DNA of 64,000 nt from Muricea muricata. Its lineage: Eukaryota > Cnidaria > Anthozoa > Malacalcyonacea > Plexauridae. The DNA is taken from contig OY979717.1 in the NCBI GenBank assembly GCA_963855995.1, positions 47,582,044-47,646,043 of the forward strand, written 5' to 3'. The notes under the pieces were generated by a model that saw only the letters and a program-made list of their open reading frames with translations, made no database searches and was not told where the DNA came from. This document shows positions 47,193 through 59,311 of this stretch, one piece after another (position 1 is the first letter of the stretch; each line of letters opens with the position of its first letter). The translations under genes and the position numbers were made by a program.

Positions 47193-49901
47193 GCCGTTAC
47201 TCTGGGGCCAGTAGGGTATGCCTTTTCTGTGTTCGATGCCAAGATGTTCTAAGAAGCTTTCGAACTCTTTTGATGCAAAAGGGGGTCCATTATCACTTTG
47301 GATGCTTTGGGGAAGGCCGTGTGTTCTGAATATGCCTTCCATTGCTGTAATTATATGTTGTGCGTCCGTCTTCTTGACCAATACTACTTCGGGCCAGCGG
47401 GAAAAATTGTCGATCACTACTAAGAGGTGGTTACCAGCTGGGATTTCAAGGAGGTCCACTGCAATGTCGTTCCAAGGGCCTTCGGGTAGCTTTGTGGACC
47501 GTATAGGTTCTGGTTTGGGTCGTGGTCCCACTAATTGGCATTGGTAGCAAGCTTTGACAAGCTGTTCAACCTGTTTGTTCATGTTTGGCCACCATACCTT
47601 TTCTCTTAATCGGGCTTTCATACGGACAATGCCCTGATGTCCCTCGTGTGCCAGTGACAACGTCTGTTTCCGGAGGCTCTCAGGTATTATAATACGATGG
47701 CCGCGCATGACGATTTGTCCCAAGACCCAGATCTCGTCAGATATGGCTTTGTACATGGTACCGGATAGATGTTTCCAATCTCCACTGGTAACGGCATCTC
47801 GGATTAATTTTAAGGTAGGATCTTTTTCAGAGGCGAGCTCAACTTCTTTGGCGGTTAGAGCAGACGGCAAGGCTTCGCTAACTACACTGCATGCATAAAC
47901 TTTAGTTGCTGCGGAGTCATTGGATTGGGCAGGGCCAACTGGTAAGCGGCTTAGGACATCAGCAGAGTTGTATTTTCCCTGTATATGAGTGATTTTGTAA
48001 CGGAATTGCTGCAGATACAGGAGCCACCGTTCGATTCGAGCAGATGGGGGCTTGGAATTTGCTGCTAGGACTGTGATCAAGGGTTTATGGTCTGTCCGTA
48101 TCTCAAATTCGGTTCCGTAGAGAAACAGGAAAAACTTTTCGCATGCCCACTTCACAGCGAGGGCTTCTCGTTCGAATTGAGAATAATGCTGTTCAGTTTT
48201 AGACAGTTTGCGACGGGCATAATAGACAGGTTGAAATCCACCATCAGGTTGCTCTTGTTCAAGGATGGCCCCTAGGCCCACTGGTGATGCATCTGTGGTT
48301 ACTCGTGTTTTTGCGTTTTGGTTGTAATAAGCCATGACCGGTGTGCAAGTCAACAAATATTTAATTTGGGAGAATGCTGCCGCTTCTTTGGAGCCCCACT
48401 GCCATTTTGCATTTTTGGAGGTTAGGTCTCAAAGAGGAGCGGATATCGTGGCAAACTGGGGAATGAATTTGGCACAAAATTGTATGGAATCTAGGAAACT
48501 TCTCATTTCAAATTGGTTTTTTGGTGCTGGTGCTTCTGCGATGGCTTTTACCCTTTCTTCAGATAGCTGCAATCCATTACTTGAGAGAATGTCTCCCATA
48601 TATGCAATGTTATTTACACCAACAAGGCACTTGTCATAGTTTCGAGTCAGTCCGGACTCTTCAAGCTTTTGCAGGGTTTTCTCTAAATTTGTATCATGTT
48701 CTCTTTCGTCTTTTCCCACAACTAGGATGTCATCATGAAGGTTGTGAGTACCAGGGCAGTCTTTGAGGACTTGCCAGATCAGGTTCTGAAATTTCTCGGT
48801 AGCCATGTTTACTCCGAACAGGAGTCTGGTGTATCGATAGAGGCCGTCTGGTGCCGCGAAGGTGGTGATGTCACGGGAATCAGGGTGCAATTCGATTTGG
48901 TGGAAAGCCATGTTGAGGTCAAGTTTTGTGAATACTTTTGCACTCGAGATCTCTTGCAATGTCTCTTCAACAGTTGCCACGGGGTGCTTTTCTCTCTGAA
49001 TGGCTTGGTTGGCTTGCCGCATATCGAGACATACGCGTACGTCTCCATTTGGTTTCTCTACAGCGACTAGAGGGTTGATCCAGCTGGTCGGTGTGTCTAC
49101 TTTTTCGATTACACCCAGTTTCTCAAGTTCCCCCAGCTTTTCGTTCAGTTTTTGCCTACGACTAAATGGGATTCTGCGTATGGGTTGTGCTAGGGGCTTA
49201 ACATTGGGGTTGATGTGTAATTTTAGCTGGAAACCTTTAAGTTTACCTAAGCCTTGAAACACCCTACGGTATTTGGCTCTGAGAACAGCTTTCTTATTAG
49301 GTTGAGGGGTCATGTTCATGTTGCAATTATTGACAGGTACTCCTACTGTAAGAATGCCTAAGGATTCTGATAACTCTCGCCCTAAAAGGGTTGCTGCCCG
49401 TCCTGGAACAATACAGAATTCAGCATGCTTGCTTGTGTGTGTTTGGGGGACACTTACATTCAGTGCGCAGCTGCCTACAAGATCTAGAGCCTGTGTTGCA
49501 AGATATGGGAAAACTTGTTTACTACAAGGTGTGACAGAGACTAACCCCCCAAACAGAGACTGAAAGACTTCATTTGATATCAGGTTGCAGCTTGCCCCTG
49601 AGTCGACCATTATATCAATAGGCTTATCTTCAATTAAGACTTGAACAGTGCTGGGGGACTCAGAATTGTCAGCAGCAGTGAATGCATAATAGTCATCATC
49701 ATCAGGAATATTGTTGGGTGTATTCATGCCTGATTCTACTGAGTTGATATGATGAGGTGGTTTTTTGTTGAGAAGGCTTTGCTTAGGGTCTTTGGTACTG
49801 GCTGGTTTGAATTTGCAGCAGATTGCATAATGGCCAACTTTGCCACATTTGGTGTATTTATGACCTTGGCTGCATCGACAATCACGGGCCAAGTGTCCCA
49901 C
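47193..49901 (-). pseudogene. pol: pol of third Ty3/gypsy element (PR, RT, RNase H, integrase; truncated)
   Basis: The minus frame from 49901 has a CCHC knuckle (CTKCGKVGHYAICC), protease (IDIMVDSGASCNLI), RT (RVCLDMRQANQAI; HNLHDDILVVG), a single TGA at 48431-48429, then RNase H (RVTTDASPVGLGA, EREALAVKWACEKF, TDHKPL), integrase zinc region (HEGHQG, CYQCQ), ELPAGNHLLVVIDNFSRW-like core and SDNGPPF. It ends abruptly after GIPYWPQSNG where the LTR of the second element begins (47192). Apart from the one stop the frame is intact, so this insertion is fairly young. Confidence 0.8.
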
Positions 49902-49925
49902 TTTGTTACATTTGTGACACCGTCC

Positions 49926-50527
49926 CTAAAATTTGTGTGTTGCTGGTCGAGAGGTGTTGAGGTGATTAACAGCTTGATTGGGATTCGAAGGGATGAGGAT
50001 TAGGGCCTCCTTGTCATGAAAACTAGAAACGATTTCAAGTAACTTACTCAAGGTGAGGTCACTTTCTTGGTACAACTTTGCTTTTAGCTGTTTGTTAGTA
50101 ACAAACGTCTGGGTACGATCACGAATTTGATTATCTTTTTCATCATTATAGTCGCAATGCTCAGCAAGGGTTTGTAGTCGGGTTACAAAGTTGTTAATTT
50201 GCTTCACCTGGTAGTAAGGAAGGTTTGGCGAGCTTGTGGAATGTTTTTCTTCAGCTGAAAGTGTTCAGTTAGGGAATCCATTGCCTTCTTGTAGTCTTTG
50301 TCTTCCCCTTTTTTCTCGTCGGGCATACTGCGAAAAATTTCTCGTATTCCGGTGCCAGCAAGGTGAAGTAGCAAGGCACGTTGCTGCTTGGCTTCTTTTA
50401 TCCCAGATGCAGCGCAGAAAAGTTCGAATTCACTACGCCAGATTGTCCATCTTTGTTGTAATGTGGCAGGTTCGCCCACGGTGTTGAATTCTTTGAGTGC
50501 TGGTAGTCCCGATAAACATACGGCCAT
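49926..50527 (-). pseudogene. gag: gag of third Ty3/gypsy element (frameshifted)
   Basis: Two overlapping minus frames, 50527-50204 (MAVCLSGLPALKEFNTVGEP...) and 50207-49926 (NNFVTRLQTLAEHCDY... DLTLSKLLEIVSSF), together give a capsid-like protein. Motifs such as IWRSEFELFCAASGI and ARQTFLTTR are typical of Ty3/gypsy gag. The break between frames is at about 50205. The knuckle is encoded by the next frame. Confidence 0.7.
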
Positions 50528-50611
50528 ATTATCTTTGGAAGTAAATACAGATCTATCTCGTACCGCATATTGTCAAATATGCGTTCGTTGTTTTAATCCT
50601 CGTCGCCAGAA

Positions 50612-50744
50612 TGTGATGTTTTGCGTACAGAAATACAGGATTTAACTACACAATGCTAAGAACTTTATTGTCATACAGAAAACAATTCTCTCCGACTGTC
50701 CACATGCTTTTTTAACCCCCTAATACTTCTTGTAATATACTACA
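50612..50744 (-). repeat. 5' LTR of third Ty3/gypsy element
   Basis: On the minus strand it runs TGTAGTATATTACAAGAAGT ... AAACATCACA, about 133 bp, with AATAAAGTTC as polyadenylation signal. TTCTGGCGACGAGGATTAAA follows as leader/primer-binding region. No 3' partner survives. Confidence 0.7.
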
Positions 50745-53700
50745 AGCCCCTGAGGAATTTCAGAGAAGAACGAATAACACCTTCGAAAACTTCAAAGAAA
50801 CTGCGATGATAGCTGACGATCTGCTGGTGTTCGGAGAAGGTGATGATATCGAGTCCGCTACAAAAGATCACGACGAGAAACTCAAAAAACGCTTTACAAA
50901 GAGCTCAGGAAAAAACGTTAAGCTAAACAAAGCTAAGCAAAGAGAAAGTCAAATTGAGGATGACTGAAGTTCCATACATTGGACATCTGCTGACGTCCGA
51001 AGGAATCAAACCCGACCCGAAAAAGTCGAAGCTGTACAGAAGATGCCACAACCAACGGACGTGCCCTCGGTGAAGAGATTCCTCGGAATGGTGAAGTATC
51101 TTTCCAAATTTCTTCCCAACATTTCAACGATAACTGAACTACTTCGCCAGCTGGAAGCGAAAGGTGTTGAGTGGCACTGGGACGATAATCAGTAGAAAGC
51201 ACTTGATGAGGTAAAAACACTGATCACATGTCATCCTGTTCTGCAATACTGTGATGTAACCAAGGAAGTTACCCTCCAATGCGACGCATCGCAGTCAGGA
51301 GTTGGAGCAGCATATCTACAAGAAGGACATCCAGTAGCATTTACATCCCGCGCACTCACCTCTACCGAGAGAAACTATGCCCAAATAGAAAAGGAGCTTT
51401 TAGCCATAGTTCGTGCTTGCGATCGTTTTGATCAATACGTATTTGGGCGTGAGATTACCGTCGAAACCGATCATAAGCCACTGCAAGTGATTTTAAAAAA
51501 GCCTCTTCTTGCAGCACCCAAACGGCTACAAAGAATGAGGATGCTATTGCAAAAATACTACTTGAGAGTCGTTTACAAACGAGAGTCTGAAATGCAAATC
51601 GCCGATACCTTAAGCAGAGCGTATCTGAGTGCCCCCAACCAAGTTTGCAAACAGGAGCAAGAGTTTATTAGGGCTGTTGAGAACGTAAAAATGACTAAGC
51701 ACCTTTCCATTAGCCCAGGACGCTTGCTGGATATTCAAGAGAAAACACAAGACGATGTATCTCTCCAAGATCTAAACAAGAATATTGAAAATGGATGGCC
51801 AGATCAGAGAAGCAAAGTACTACAGGTATATGTAGTACAAAATACCTCGGTACCACAGAATACCAGTCGTATTTATTTTCAGTATAAAATTTGGAAGAAA
51901 CGAGCAAAATACTTTATTCTCGTAAATATATATTAATTTTGGTGTTAATTGACACATAAATAAGAAAAATGAATATTTTAATAGAAATTCTTAAAAGTAA
52001 TGAGGATAAAGTTTAAATATAATTTGTTGTTTTTGATACCTCTTTTTTGCTAAATGCTCGTAAAATCAGGACGTTTGAAAATAAGTTTACAAACCAACAT
52101 AAATTATGTTCATAGACATTTGTACTAAGTGATAAAACATTCCTGCCATTCAAGAATAACAGGGAGCAATCAAATTTGCTATAAAAGAACACGATCTTTC
52201 AACATTATTGATAAACCTGATATATTGTAGTATATACCATGGGTATTATGTAGTGACTTTAGTATTAACCTTCCACTAAATTAGATAGCAATATCTTTAC
52301 AATATTACCATACAGCATCAAAGACCAAATCCTGGTTCAATTTGATAAACCGTTACTTATTTATTGCCACACTGGTATTCTGTGGTACATTAGGATTTTA
52401 TCCAAATATAATGTCAGGCTTCAAAAATACTAGAATAATCTAAATCTAACCGCAACACCCCACAGGAAGAAAAACTACAGGGAAAACCTTTCCAAAAAAC
52501 CAATAATAGTCCTTGATATATACTTGTGACATAAAATATTAATGATAGAAAATTGTGTGGTATTCTGTGGTACATACACCTGTAACTTGAACAAGAGCTT
52601 ACGATAAATTCCGCGACGAACTGACGCACAAGGTGGTGTTCTCTTCAAAGGCGAAGGAGTTATTGTGCCGATGGCGATGAGAGCTTAAATGCTAAAAAAG
52701 ATACATTCTAGTCACATCGGTGCTGAAGGATGCCTTCGACGAGTTTGATTGCGAAGTGGTGTTTTGGCGGAGTATGACCGCAGAAATCAAAGAATATATA
52801 ACCAGTCGTGACACCTGCAATGCCTACCGACAAGATCAACCAAAAGAACCCCTTATATCACAACCAGTGCCTGACCGCCCGTGGCCGAGAGTGGCTGCTG
52901 ATCTCTTCACGCAAGGCAAGAAAGACTTCGTCGTAATGGTAGATGACTATTCAAATTATTTTGAAGTAAATATATGAAATCAAATCACGCCTGCTGCAGT
53001 CATCACTAGTATGAAGTCACAGTTCGCGAGACATAGCATACCTGAAGAAGTACGAAGCGACAACCGAACCTAGTTGTCGTCAACAAGCTTTGAGAATTTT
53101 GCCAAAGAATGGGATTTTAAGCACGTAACATCTTCCCCGCATTATTCGCAAGCCAATGCGAAGGTTGAGAATGCAGTAAAAACAGCTAAAACAACGGTAA
53201 AAACAGCTAAAAAGATCCTAAAGAAGGCACAAGAAGACAAGCGAGACCCCTACCTGGCCTGGAGAAACATCCCCAGCACAGAGGCTGAAGGGAAGGAGGA
53301 CAGAAACCCTCTTGCCGACATCAGCAAGTTTGTTAAAACCGAAAGTTCCAGGCATGTTTAAGAAACGGCTAACAAACAAGAGAAGAAAACAAGCTTCCCT
53401 TCTCAATCGGGGAAGTAAATCGCTGTCAGAGCTGAAACTAGGAGATATCGTTAGAACGCGGCCAGAGGCCGACACTACAAACAAGACTTGGAGGAAAGGA
53501 GTTTGCAAAACAAAAGTTGCTCCCCGATCATATGAAGTCGTGTCTGAAGGCAAATTATATCGACAAAACAGAGGGCACCTCGCGTTAACAAAAGAAACAG
53601 TGGAAGAAGACGTTGTACTGCCACATCTTTCACTGGAAACTCCTAATCAACCCTTGCAAAATGACTCCCTGTCAACGCAGGAAAACCCACCACAAGAGGT

Positions 53701-53830
53701 AACCGGAGGAGATATAGGAATCAAAATAATTCACCCAGCTTCCAAGTTCCAACCCTGGTAAACCAAGTAACCCAGTAGAAAGAAGATCATCTCGGGGACG
53801 CCTGCTGAAAACTCCTGTCTATTTCTATTG
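50745..53830 (+). pseudogene. pol: Outer Ty3/gypsy element, 3' half of pol (RT end, RNase H, integrase)
   Basis: It resumes right after the LTR of the third element at a PEEFQRR segment inside RT, with MIADDLLVFGEG, RFLGMVKYLSKFLPN, RNase H (TLQCDASQSGVGAA, EKELLAIVRACDRFDQY, TDHKPLQVI, IADTLSRAY), integrase zinc region (CNAYRQDQPKEPL), AADLFTQGKKDFVVMVDDYS, SDNRT where SDNGT is expected, NAKVENAV, and a C-terminal arm to 53761. Several stops and frameshifts, a small VKTAKTT duplication and a 760-bp insertion (51823-52582) interrupt it. The same-lineage gag lies at 42428. Confidence 0.75.
51823..52582. mobile_element. TIR element with TA target duplication inside outer pol
   Basis: Left end CAGGTATATGTAGTACAAAA and inverted right end CAGGTGTATGTACCACAGAA, with TA on both sides (51821-51822, 52583-52584). 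GGTACCACAGAATACC also recurs inside each end. It splits the integrase N-terminal region of the outer element; pol sequence resumes directly after. Non-coding, mariner-type by target site. Confidence 0.65.
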
Positions 53831-53894
53831 ACAGTGATGTCTCGCTGACTGTTAAAACTTATAGTTTTACTAGTAGCTTTATGTTAATTTTTAT

Positions 53895-53905
53895 AAGGGA
53901 AAGGA
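53895..53905 (+). other. Polypurine tract of outer element
   Basis: AAGGGAAAGGA immediately precedes the 3' LTR, the usual plus-strand primer position. Confidence 0.7.
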
Positions 53906-54093
53906 TGTGACGATGTCTATTGGACTTTGATCACCGGACAAAGTATTTTAAGGTAACGGGACCCGGAAGTATTATGTAATATTTCCTGTTGTCGTTGTTT
54001 TATTGGTAAAAACTACAAGCATGGACTTAGCGAAATAGGACTGCTCAATAAAGGCTTTTTACCATTAAAGAGTTTGTTTTATAGCGCAACATC
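53906..54093 (+). repeat. 3' LTR of outer Ty3/gypsy element
   Basis: Matches 42165-42352 from TGTGACGATGTCTATTGGAC to GCGCAACATC. The last few bases (GTTACA in the 5' copy) are missing, and the flank TCTCCACTCC does not repeat the left flank. Confidence 0.8.
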
Positions 54094-54174
54094 TCTCCAC
54101 TCCCTCAATTTCTCCTTGGATTTCATTTTTCACAGGGGGTCCTTCAGCTCATTGGGGGGTGAGCCCCCATTTTC

Positions 54175-54380
54175 TACGCCAGTGCCTGCCTGGTCGATTG
54201 TATCATTCCTACTTACATTTTGAGTATTCCTTTGCTTTCCTTATTGCAGTCTTTATTCATGTAGCAATTTCTATGGCTTTCTTGGAGTCATTAGTTTCAG
54301 TCCACAATCGGCGGTGGATTTTTTCATCGTTTATTCCACAGACCATTTGGCCACGCAACATTTCCTTTAAGGTATTTTAA
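54175..54380 (-). pseudogene. gag: Ty3/gypsy gag fragment
   Basis: Minus strand reads MLRGQMVCGINDEKIHRRLW then KKAIEIAT, the conserved gag region RD(x)VCGI-D--I---LL ... ---A(I/L)EIA. Short and isolated; unrelated to the adjacent plus-strand element. Confidence 0.5.
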
Positions 54381-54384
54381 CTAG

Positions 54385-55090
54385 GAATCCAAGGATAGTG
54401 CAAAGTTTCGGTAATCAGTAATGTAGTTGATCTTTTTTGGGAAAAACTTCGAAAAACTGTGTTCTGGGTTTAATAAGTAAATTGTAATACAAATCATTCT
54501 ATGTTACATGTGTCATCTATAAAGTTTATATAAACATGGAAAACATTACTCGCACTAGGCTACAACGATATTGTTGTGATCTCAGTCAAGTTTTAGTTTC
54601 GTCAGTTTGTTCTAAATTTTATGAAAAATATCGCTGAATACCGGTGCATAAAACCCAGACTGGAAAGTTTGCCAAATGCGTAAAGGAGACAGGTCGTTTA
54701 CCAAAACATGCGCATATAAATTTTGAAAATGGCGCAGACATGTGTGTGTCAGAACCAACTTTCACCACAATTTCAATAAAGCAATGTTTAAAACAGTATC
54801 TAGCTATCTTCAGCGAAATTGTTTGAACTCATAGAGTCATGGTGTCAATATTTTTCGCTGATTGTGCTGCAGTTTGCGCATATCCGCACCAATCTTCTAA
54901 AAATGCGCATATGCAGACAGCCAAGGGTCTAAAGTGCGCAAGGGATAAATCCCTTGCGCAGTACAAACTTTTCAGTCAGGCATAAAACACACAAAGCATA
55001 TAACCAAATTTCAACCGATTCAACTGTAAATAAAACTGCACTTCACACAGGCTATTTTTAGCCCGGTCGGCGCCGTCGCGTATAAGTTAT
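54385..55090. repeat. Dispersed repeat family R3, copy 2
   Basis: Shares GGATAGTGCAAAGTTTCGGT, AAAGCATATAACCAAATTTC and AGCCCGGTCGGCGCCGTCGC with 27040-28075. It includes the GCGCAT-rich repeat at 54855-54975. Confidence 0.45.
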
Positions 55091-55760
55091 TTTATTATAT
55101 AGACTTCCATTGGATATTAGGTATTCTGTAATCTAATTGGCTCGCTACTAGTAGGATATTAGCTCATATCCTAGTAGTAGAGAAAACAAGATGGCGGCCG
55201 AAAGTTTTTCGATCGCAAAAAATCTTGTTTTGAGCATTTTGGCAGCCTTTCTTGGCCATACGTACAACACATAAACTTAGATAGGGTTTTTGAAGGTTAG
55301 AACCTGATTTAAATGTCACCTAAACAAGTATAAAATACAGTTTTTTACGAAATAATACTGAATATAAAGTCTCCCGAAAGCAGGAAAAGACTATAATTGT
55401 TTTGAATTGCCATAATAACGAAAACTGCGCTCAATTTTGAGGTCAACAAGCATTTGTTTCGCCCAAAAAATTCATATTTTTAAAAATGTGCAACTTTTGG
55501 CAAAAATTTGTTTGAAACATGATTTTAAATAACGATAAGTAGTGTTTAATGCGGTATAAGTTGTTTACATTGCTAAACTGACTAATATATATAAATGTAT
55601 TTTAGTAAAATAAAACTGCACGGGGATGTTTTTTTGGTAGCAGTTGTTGTCTATATAATACTCACTCTCGTCGTATATGAGCGATAGCCGACTCAGTGCT
55701 ACGCACCTCGTCGGCTATGAACTCATATACGACTCGAGTTCGTAGAATAACTGTTAAGTA
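55091..55760. mobile_element. Dispersed DNA repeat family R2, copy 2
   Basis: Aligns with the two halves of 16385-17660 without the nested middle, so it is close to the uninterrupted form. It ends in a hairpin at 55667-55737 and GTAGAATAACTGTTAA. Confidence 0.55.
55667..55737. repeat. Hairpin at end of R2 copy 2
   Basis: CTCGTCGTATATGAGCGATA with GCCGAC pairs with GTCGGCTATGAACTCATATA plus CGACTCGAG, short loop of about 20 nt. Confidence 0.65.
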
Positions 55761-56099
55761 TTCACTATGACAGTCGATTGATGTCAAAAAGGAATAAAAT
55801 AAAAACTGTTCGTTCTAAATAAAAGCGTACTACGCTATTGCGTTTCATTATTAAATTTCCTAACGACTTTGCTTTACTTTGCTTGTTTTTTTATAATTTT
55901 TAATGAAGCTTTGGAAGTGAAGTGCTAGAAATATATATATCCTATAGGTACGCATGTAAACAATCATCTCAAACTTTAGTACGCGCTTACATTGTTATTA
56001 AACAATGTCGCTATATAATGCTTGTTTTCTGTTATTTTCGCATGAAGCTTTGCCAAAATGTAGAGAAAACTATGTGTTCCATTTTAAAAAATAAACGAT

Positions 56100-56290
56100 G
56101 TAAGATAGCGAAAATATTCTGTATTTATTATTATATAACAACTACAGTGAAACACGCAATCTGATTGGTCAATGCCCGTGCAGGATGAGACAATCCTTCA
56201 CGGGAAATTTGAAAGTTGACATCGCTTCGCATTTTACGAGCTTGTTACGGGCTTAAAATTGCCGACAAAAAGCCATTTCAACTTCTGAAA
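56100..56290. repeat. Dispersed repeat family R4, copy 2
   Basis: ACTACAGTGAAACACGCAAT ... GATTGGTCAATGCCCGTGCA ... GAAAGTTGACATCGCTTCGC matches 28160-28311. Confidence 0.5.
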
Positions 56291-56727
56291 TTGGCAGAGA
56301 GTGAAGACAAAGTCAAATGCTAAAGCGCAAAGTACAGAAACTATAAGCTTTTATGTTGTCAAACATCTATAATGTCTTGTATACTCGTATTTTTGTTTTG
56401 TTTACATTATAAATTTAACTGAAATACGATTTTTGGCACTCGCATATTTTTGTTTTGGTTTATGCTATAGCGATAAAAGTACAACCGTTCGAATCAGTTA
56501 AATGGTGCGTATAAAGGACTAAATTTTATTTGCCTGCTGTTCTTTCTTACACACATACTTCACTAAATGCCATCATAATTAATTTTTTAGTTTTTTGTTT
56601 ACAAAAAAAAATACAAAATTACAAAATGAAACTAGTATATCTACCACTTTTGGCCGCTAATAACATCGGTTTTTTACAACATCTGCTCTTCGGTTTAGTA
56701 CCAGTCTATGTCTCGACTTTCGGAAAG

Positions 56728-56930
56728 CGTAAAGCCCGTTTTCCACTAGGCGAATTTGTTCGCGCGACGCGATTTTTTTTCGCCTGGAGCATGCGCAATG
56801 AACTGCATGACAAATTATCACGGCGAAAAAAATCGCACCGCGACCACCGAGAGAAGTAGGATCATGTTCAACTTTTTCGCGCGATAAAGGGGCGAAAGAA
56901 AAGTTGACCAATCAGATTTTGCAAAAAGAA
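56728..56930. other. GC-richer region upstream of MADF gene, possible Harbinger end
   Basis: AAAGCCCGTTTTCCACTAGG then CGAATT resembles the GGGCCCGTTTTCCACTA type of Harbinger terminal repeat, but a matching right end was not found beyond the transposase. Probably the promoter/5' UTR of the MADF gene as well. The open frames on both strands here are not convincing. Confidence 0.3.
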
Positions 56931-56972
56931 CAGTAAACTTTTCCAAGGACATTTTTTGTGACGAAGTTAGCT

Positions 56973-58385
56973 ATGGAAGAAGTCGGCCTTTTAGGGGAAA
57001 ATCCTGATATTTCGACTCTTGAAGAGCTTTTGCACCAATCTAGGAGTAAGAACGAAGGTAGTAACGAACAGTCTGAAGATATTCATGAAGTCATTCCGCA
57101 TGTAGAAACTGTGTTTGACAAAGAACTCTTCATTGAAGAAATACGGCAACTTGGTTGTCTATGGAACACAAGTCTTCCATCCTACAAAGACCGGACTGTT
57201 AAAGCCAACGCTTGGAAGAAATTGTCCCAAATTTTTGACCGCGATGGTAAGTTATTTTTTAAAAAAATGTAACATTAATGGCGCTTTCCATGCAAGGCAA
57301 GTCCGGGCAAGCCACAAACGACACCTTTCAGGCTTCACTAAACCACGTATGCTACACATCATGCGTTGTCTTTGATAGAAACTGTAGGAGTTAATTGTAA
57401 ATCTACAGGAAACTTAAACATTTTATAGACGAACTACATAAAATTGAACGGACAGAAGCGTTTTTGTGAAGCTAAGTATTTGTTTTCTGGTTGTCATTTA
57501 TTCGCAAAAATAACATTTTGCAAAAGTATTAAGAGTATAAAACACAAATAAACCATTATATTTTTTTGTATTTGTAATGCAAATCGATGAAAATTATGTT
57601 ATCTATACCGACAAAAAGAAAAAAGACGACTCCTACCTGACCACTGCCCTGAATGGAATCATAGTTTAAATATTCTTACATGTATTACTGTAATAGAATG
57701 TCGTTCATGTTGACATGAAGTCTTTACTTGTTTGTTTTGGGAAATATTTTCAACCTTACATGTAAATATGGTGATTAACATTTTATGTACGCAATTTTTA
57801 GCTGAGTTTCTTCAAAAACAGCTCAAGAACTTGAAGGATAGTCTTAAGAAGTGTTCGGACAAAAGGACCAAAATGACCAGATCTGGTGCAGCTGCATCCT
57901 CTTTACCAAAATGTCGATATTTTGAACAAATGGCGTTCTTGTATGGCAGTGTTGGAAACAGACCTACAGAAAGTAACTTGTCAAGTTTGTTGTCCCCACC
58001 AACCCCTGTTTCAACAATTGATTATTGTTTGGATGTACAAGTTGATGATGCACCCTCGACATCCAGAATTACAGTACCTGAAGTTGAAAGAGAGAAGCAT
58101 GCACAGGGCACTAAAAGACCATTAAGTGCCGAGCTATTTTCTAGTAATCGAAGTGGCAACAGGATGAACAGAGATGTCGCAGAGCTAATGACTTTGAAAC
58201 AGTTGAGTGATAGTGATGCCATTTACAAAAAAATTACTGATGAAGATGATGATGAAGATTTGCTATATTGTCGAAGTCTGGTCCCAATTTTAAGGGAAAT
58301 GCCAAGTAAAAAGAAGAGGCTTGCTAAAATTAAGATAAGCCAATTGCTATTTGATATTGAATTTCATGACTCATTAGATGATTGA
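56973..58385 (+). CDS. MADF-BESS domain protein (Harbinger-associated DNA-binding protein)
   Basis: Exon 1 is 56973-57246 (ATG at MEEVGLLG), donor GATG|GTAAGT. Exon 2 is 57802-58385, acceptor TTTTTAG|CTGAG. The phase-1 junction is in frame and gives 285 residues. Exon 1 ends in FIEEIRQLGCLWNTSLPSYK ... KANAWKKLSQIF, the start of a MADF (Myb/SANT-like) domain. Exon 2 continues EFLQKQLKNLKDSLKK, CRYFEQMAFL, and ends with a BESS motif (YCRSLVPILREMPSKKKRLA then KIKISQLLFDIEF). Such proteins bind DNA and, in Harbinger elements, help the transposase reach DNA. The adjacent convergent transposase supports that origin. Open throughout, so possibly domesticated or a recent element gene. Confidence 0.8.
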
Positions 58386-58798
58386 ACAGTTTTGAGCCTT
58401 TAATTTATCATTTCATTAATTGAATAATTATTTCATTAATCATTGTTCCTAACATTGATAACAATAATTCATACCTTTTTTAGTTTACTTTGTCAAACAT
58501 TACATTCTGACTTGTATCCAATATAGCCAGTCATTATTGTTGAACAATAGTAAAGGCTCTAATGAGTGGCATTGTATGCATATCTAATCCCCTAATAAAC
58601 CATGATACTAATCTATTAGAATACTGTGTTGAATGTCAGATGTTTTGCACAAAGTAAACCAAAAAAAAAGTTATGATACAGTATATAAGCACTGCATTGG
58701 TATGTAATACATGTAAGAATTAAAGCCTACTGTACATGTTAAATTAAAGTCATTGAAAGTGTTTGAATAAACTCTAAATGTACAGTCAACATAGTTCT

Positions 58799-59295
58799 TT
58801 ATGCATGCCTTGTAACAGTTGCCCACTGCCAGTCTACCTGTCCATCACTCATAAAATAGTTCTTAAAATCATCCCTTACTTGCTTGGCAGTTTTAGAATA
58901 ATTATTTTGAACCAGTGCGACCAATGGGAACCAAACCTTCTGCATGTGCATGCCTTCTCCACTCACCAGGAGTTGTTCCCACTGCATTCTCTAAATCAAC
59001 ATAACTTGTTGGGCAATAGCTATATGAAGAAGTTCCTTCATTCAATTTCATCAGGAAGTTATGTAATGCAACAACAGCTTTTGTGATGAGAATAACCTTC
59101 TTCTCCGTTGCAATGATTGGTCTGTGAAATATTCTAAACCGGGTAGCTGCAATACCAAAAGCATTTTCAATAACCATGCGAGCTCTTGACAGTCGGTAAT
59201 TAAAGATCCTCTCATCAAGAGGCAAGTACTGGTCTGGGTAGGGTTTCATCAAATTTGTCTTGAGGCCAAAAGCATCATCTGCCAGGAAAACAATA
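58799..59295 (-). pseudogene. PIF/Harbinger transposase C-terminal part (frameshifted)
   Basis: Minus strand from about 59295: FLADDAFGLKTNLMKPYPDQ, then RIFNYRLSRARMVIENAFGI and TRFRIFHRPI, the last catalytic-Asp and C-terminal part of DDE_4 (Harbinger) transposases. The frame ends at VPIGRTGSK; one base out of phase the family ending continues (NNYSKTAKQVRDDFKNYFMS), so there is a single frameshift at about 58908. The N-terminal side is cut by a foldback insertion (59312-59414) and was not found beyond it. Confidence 0.75.
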
Positions 59296-59311
59296 CTAAA
59301 TTTATACTAAA

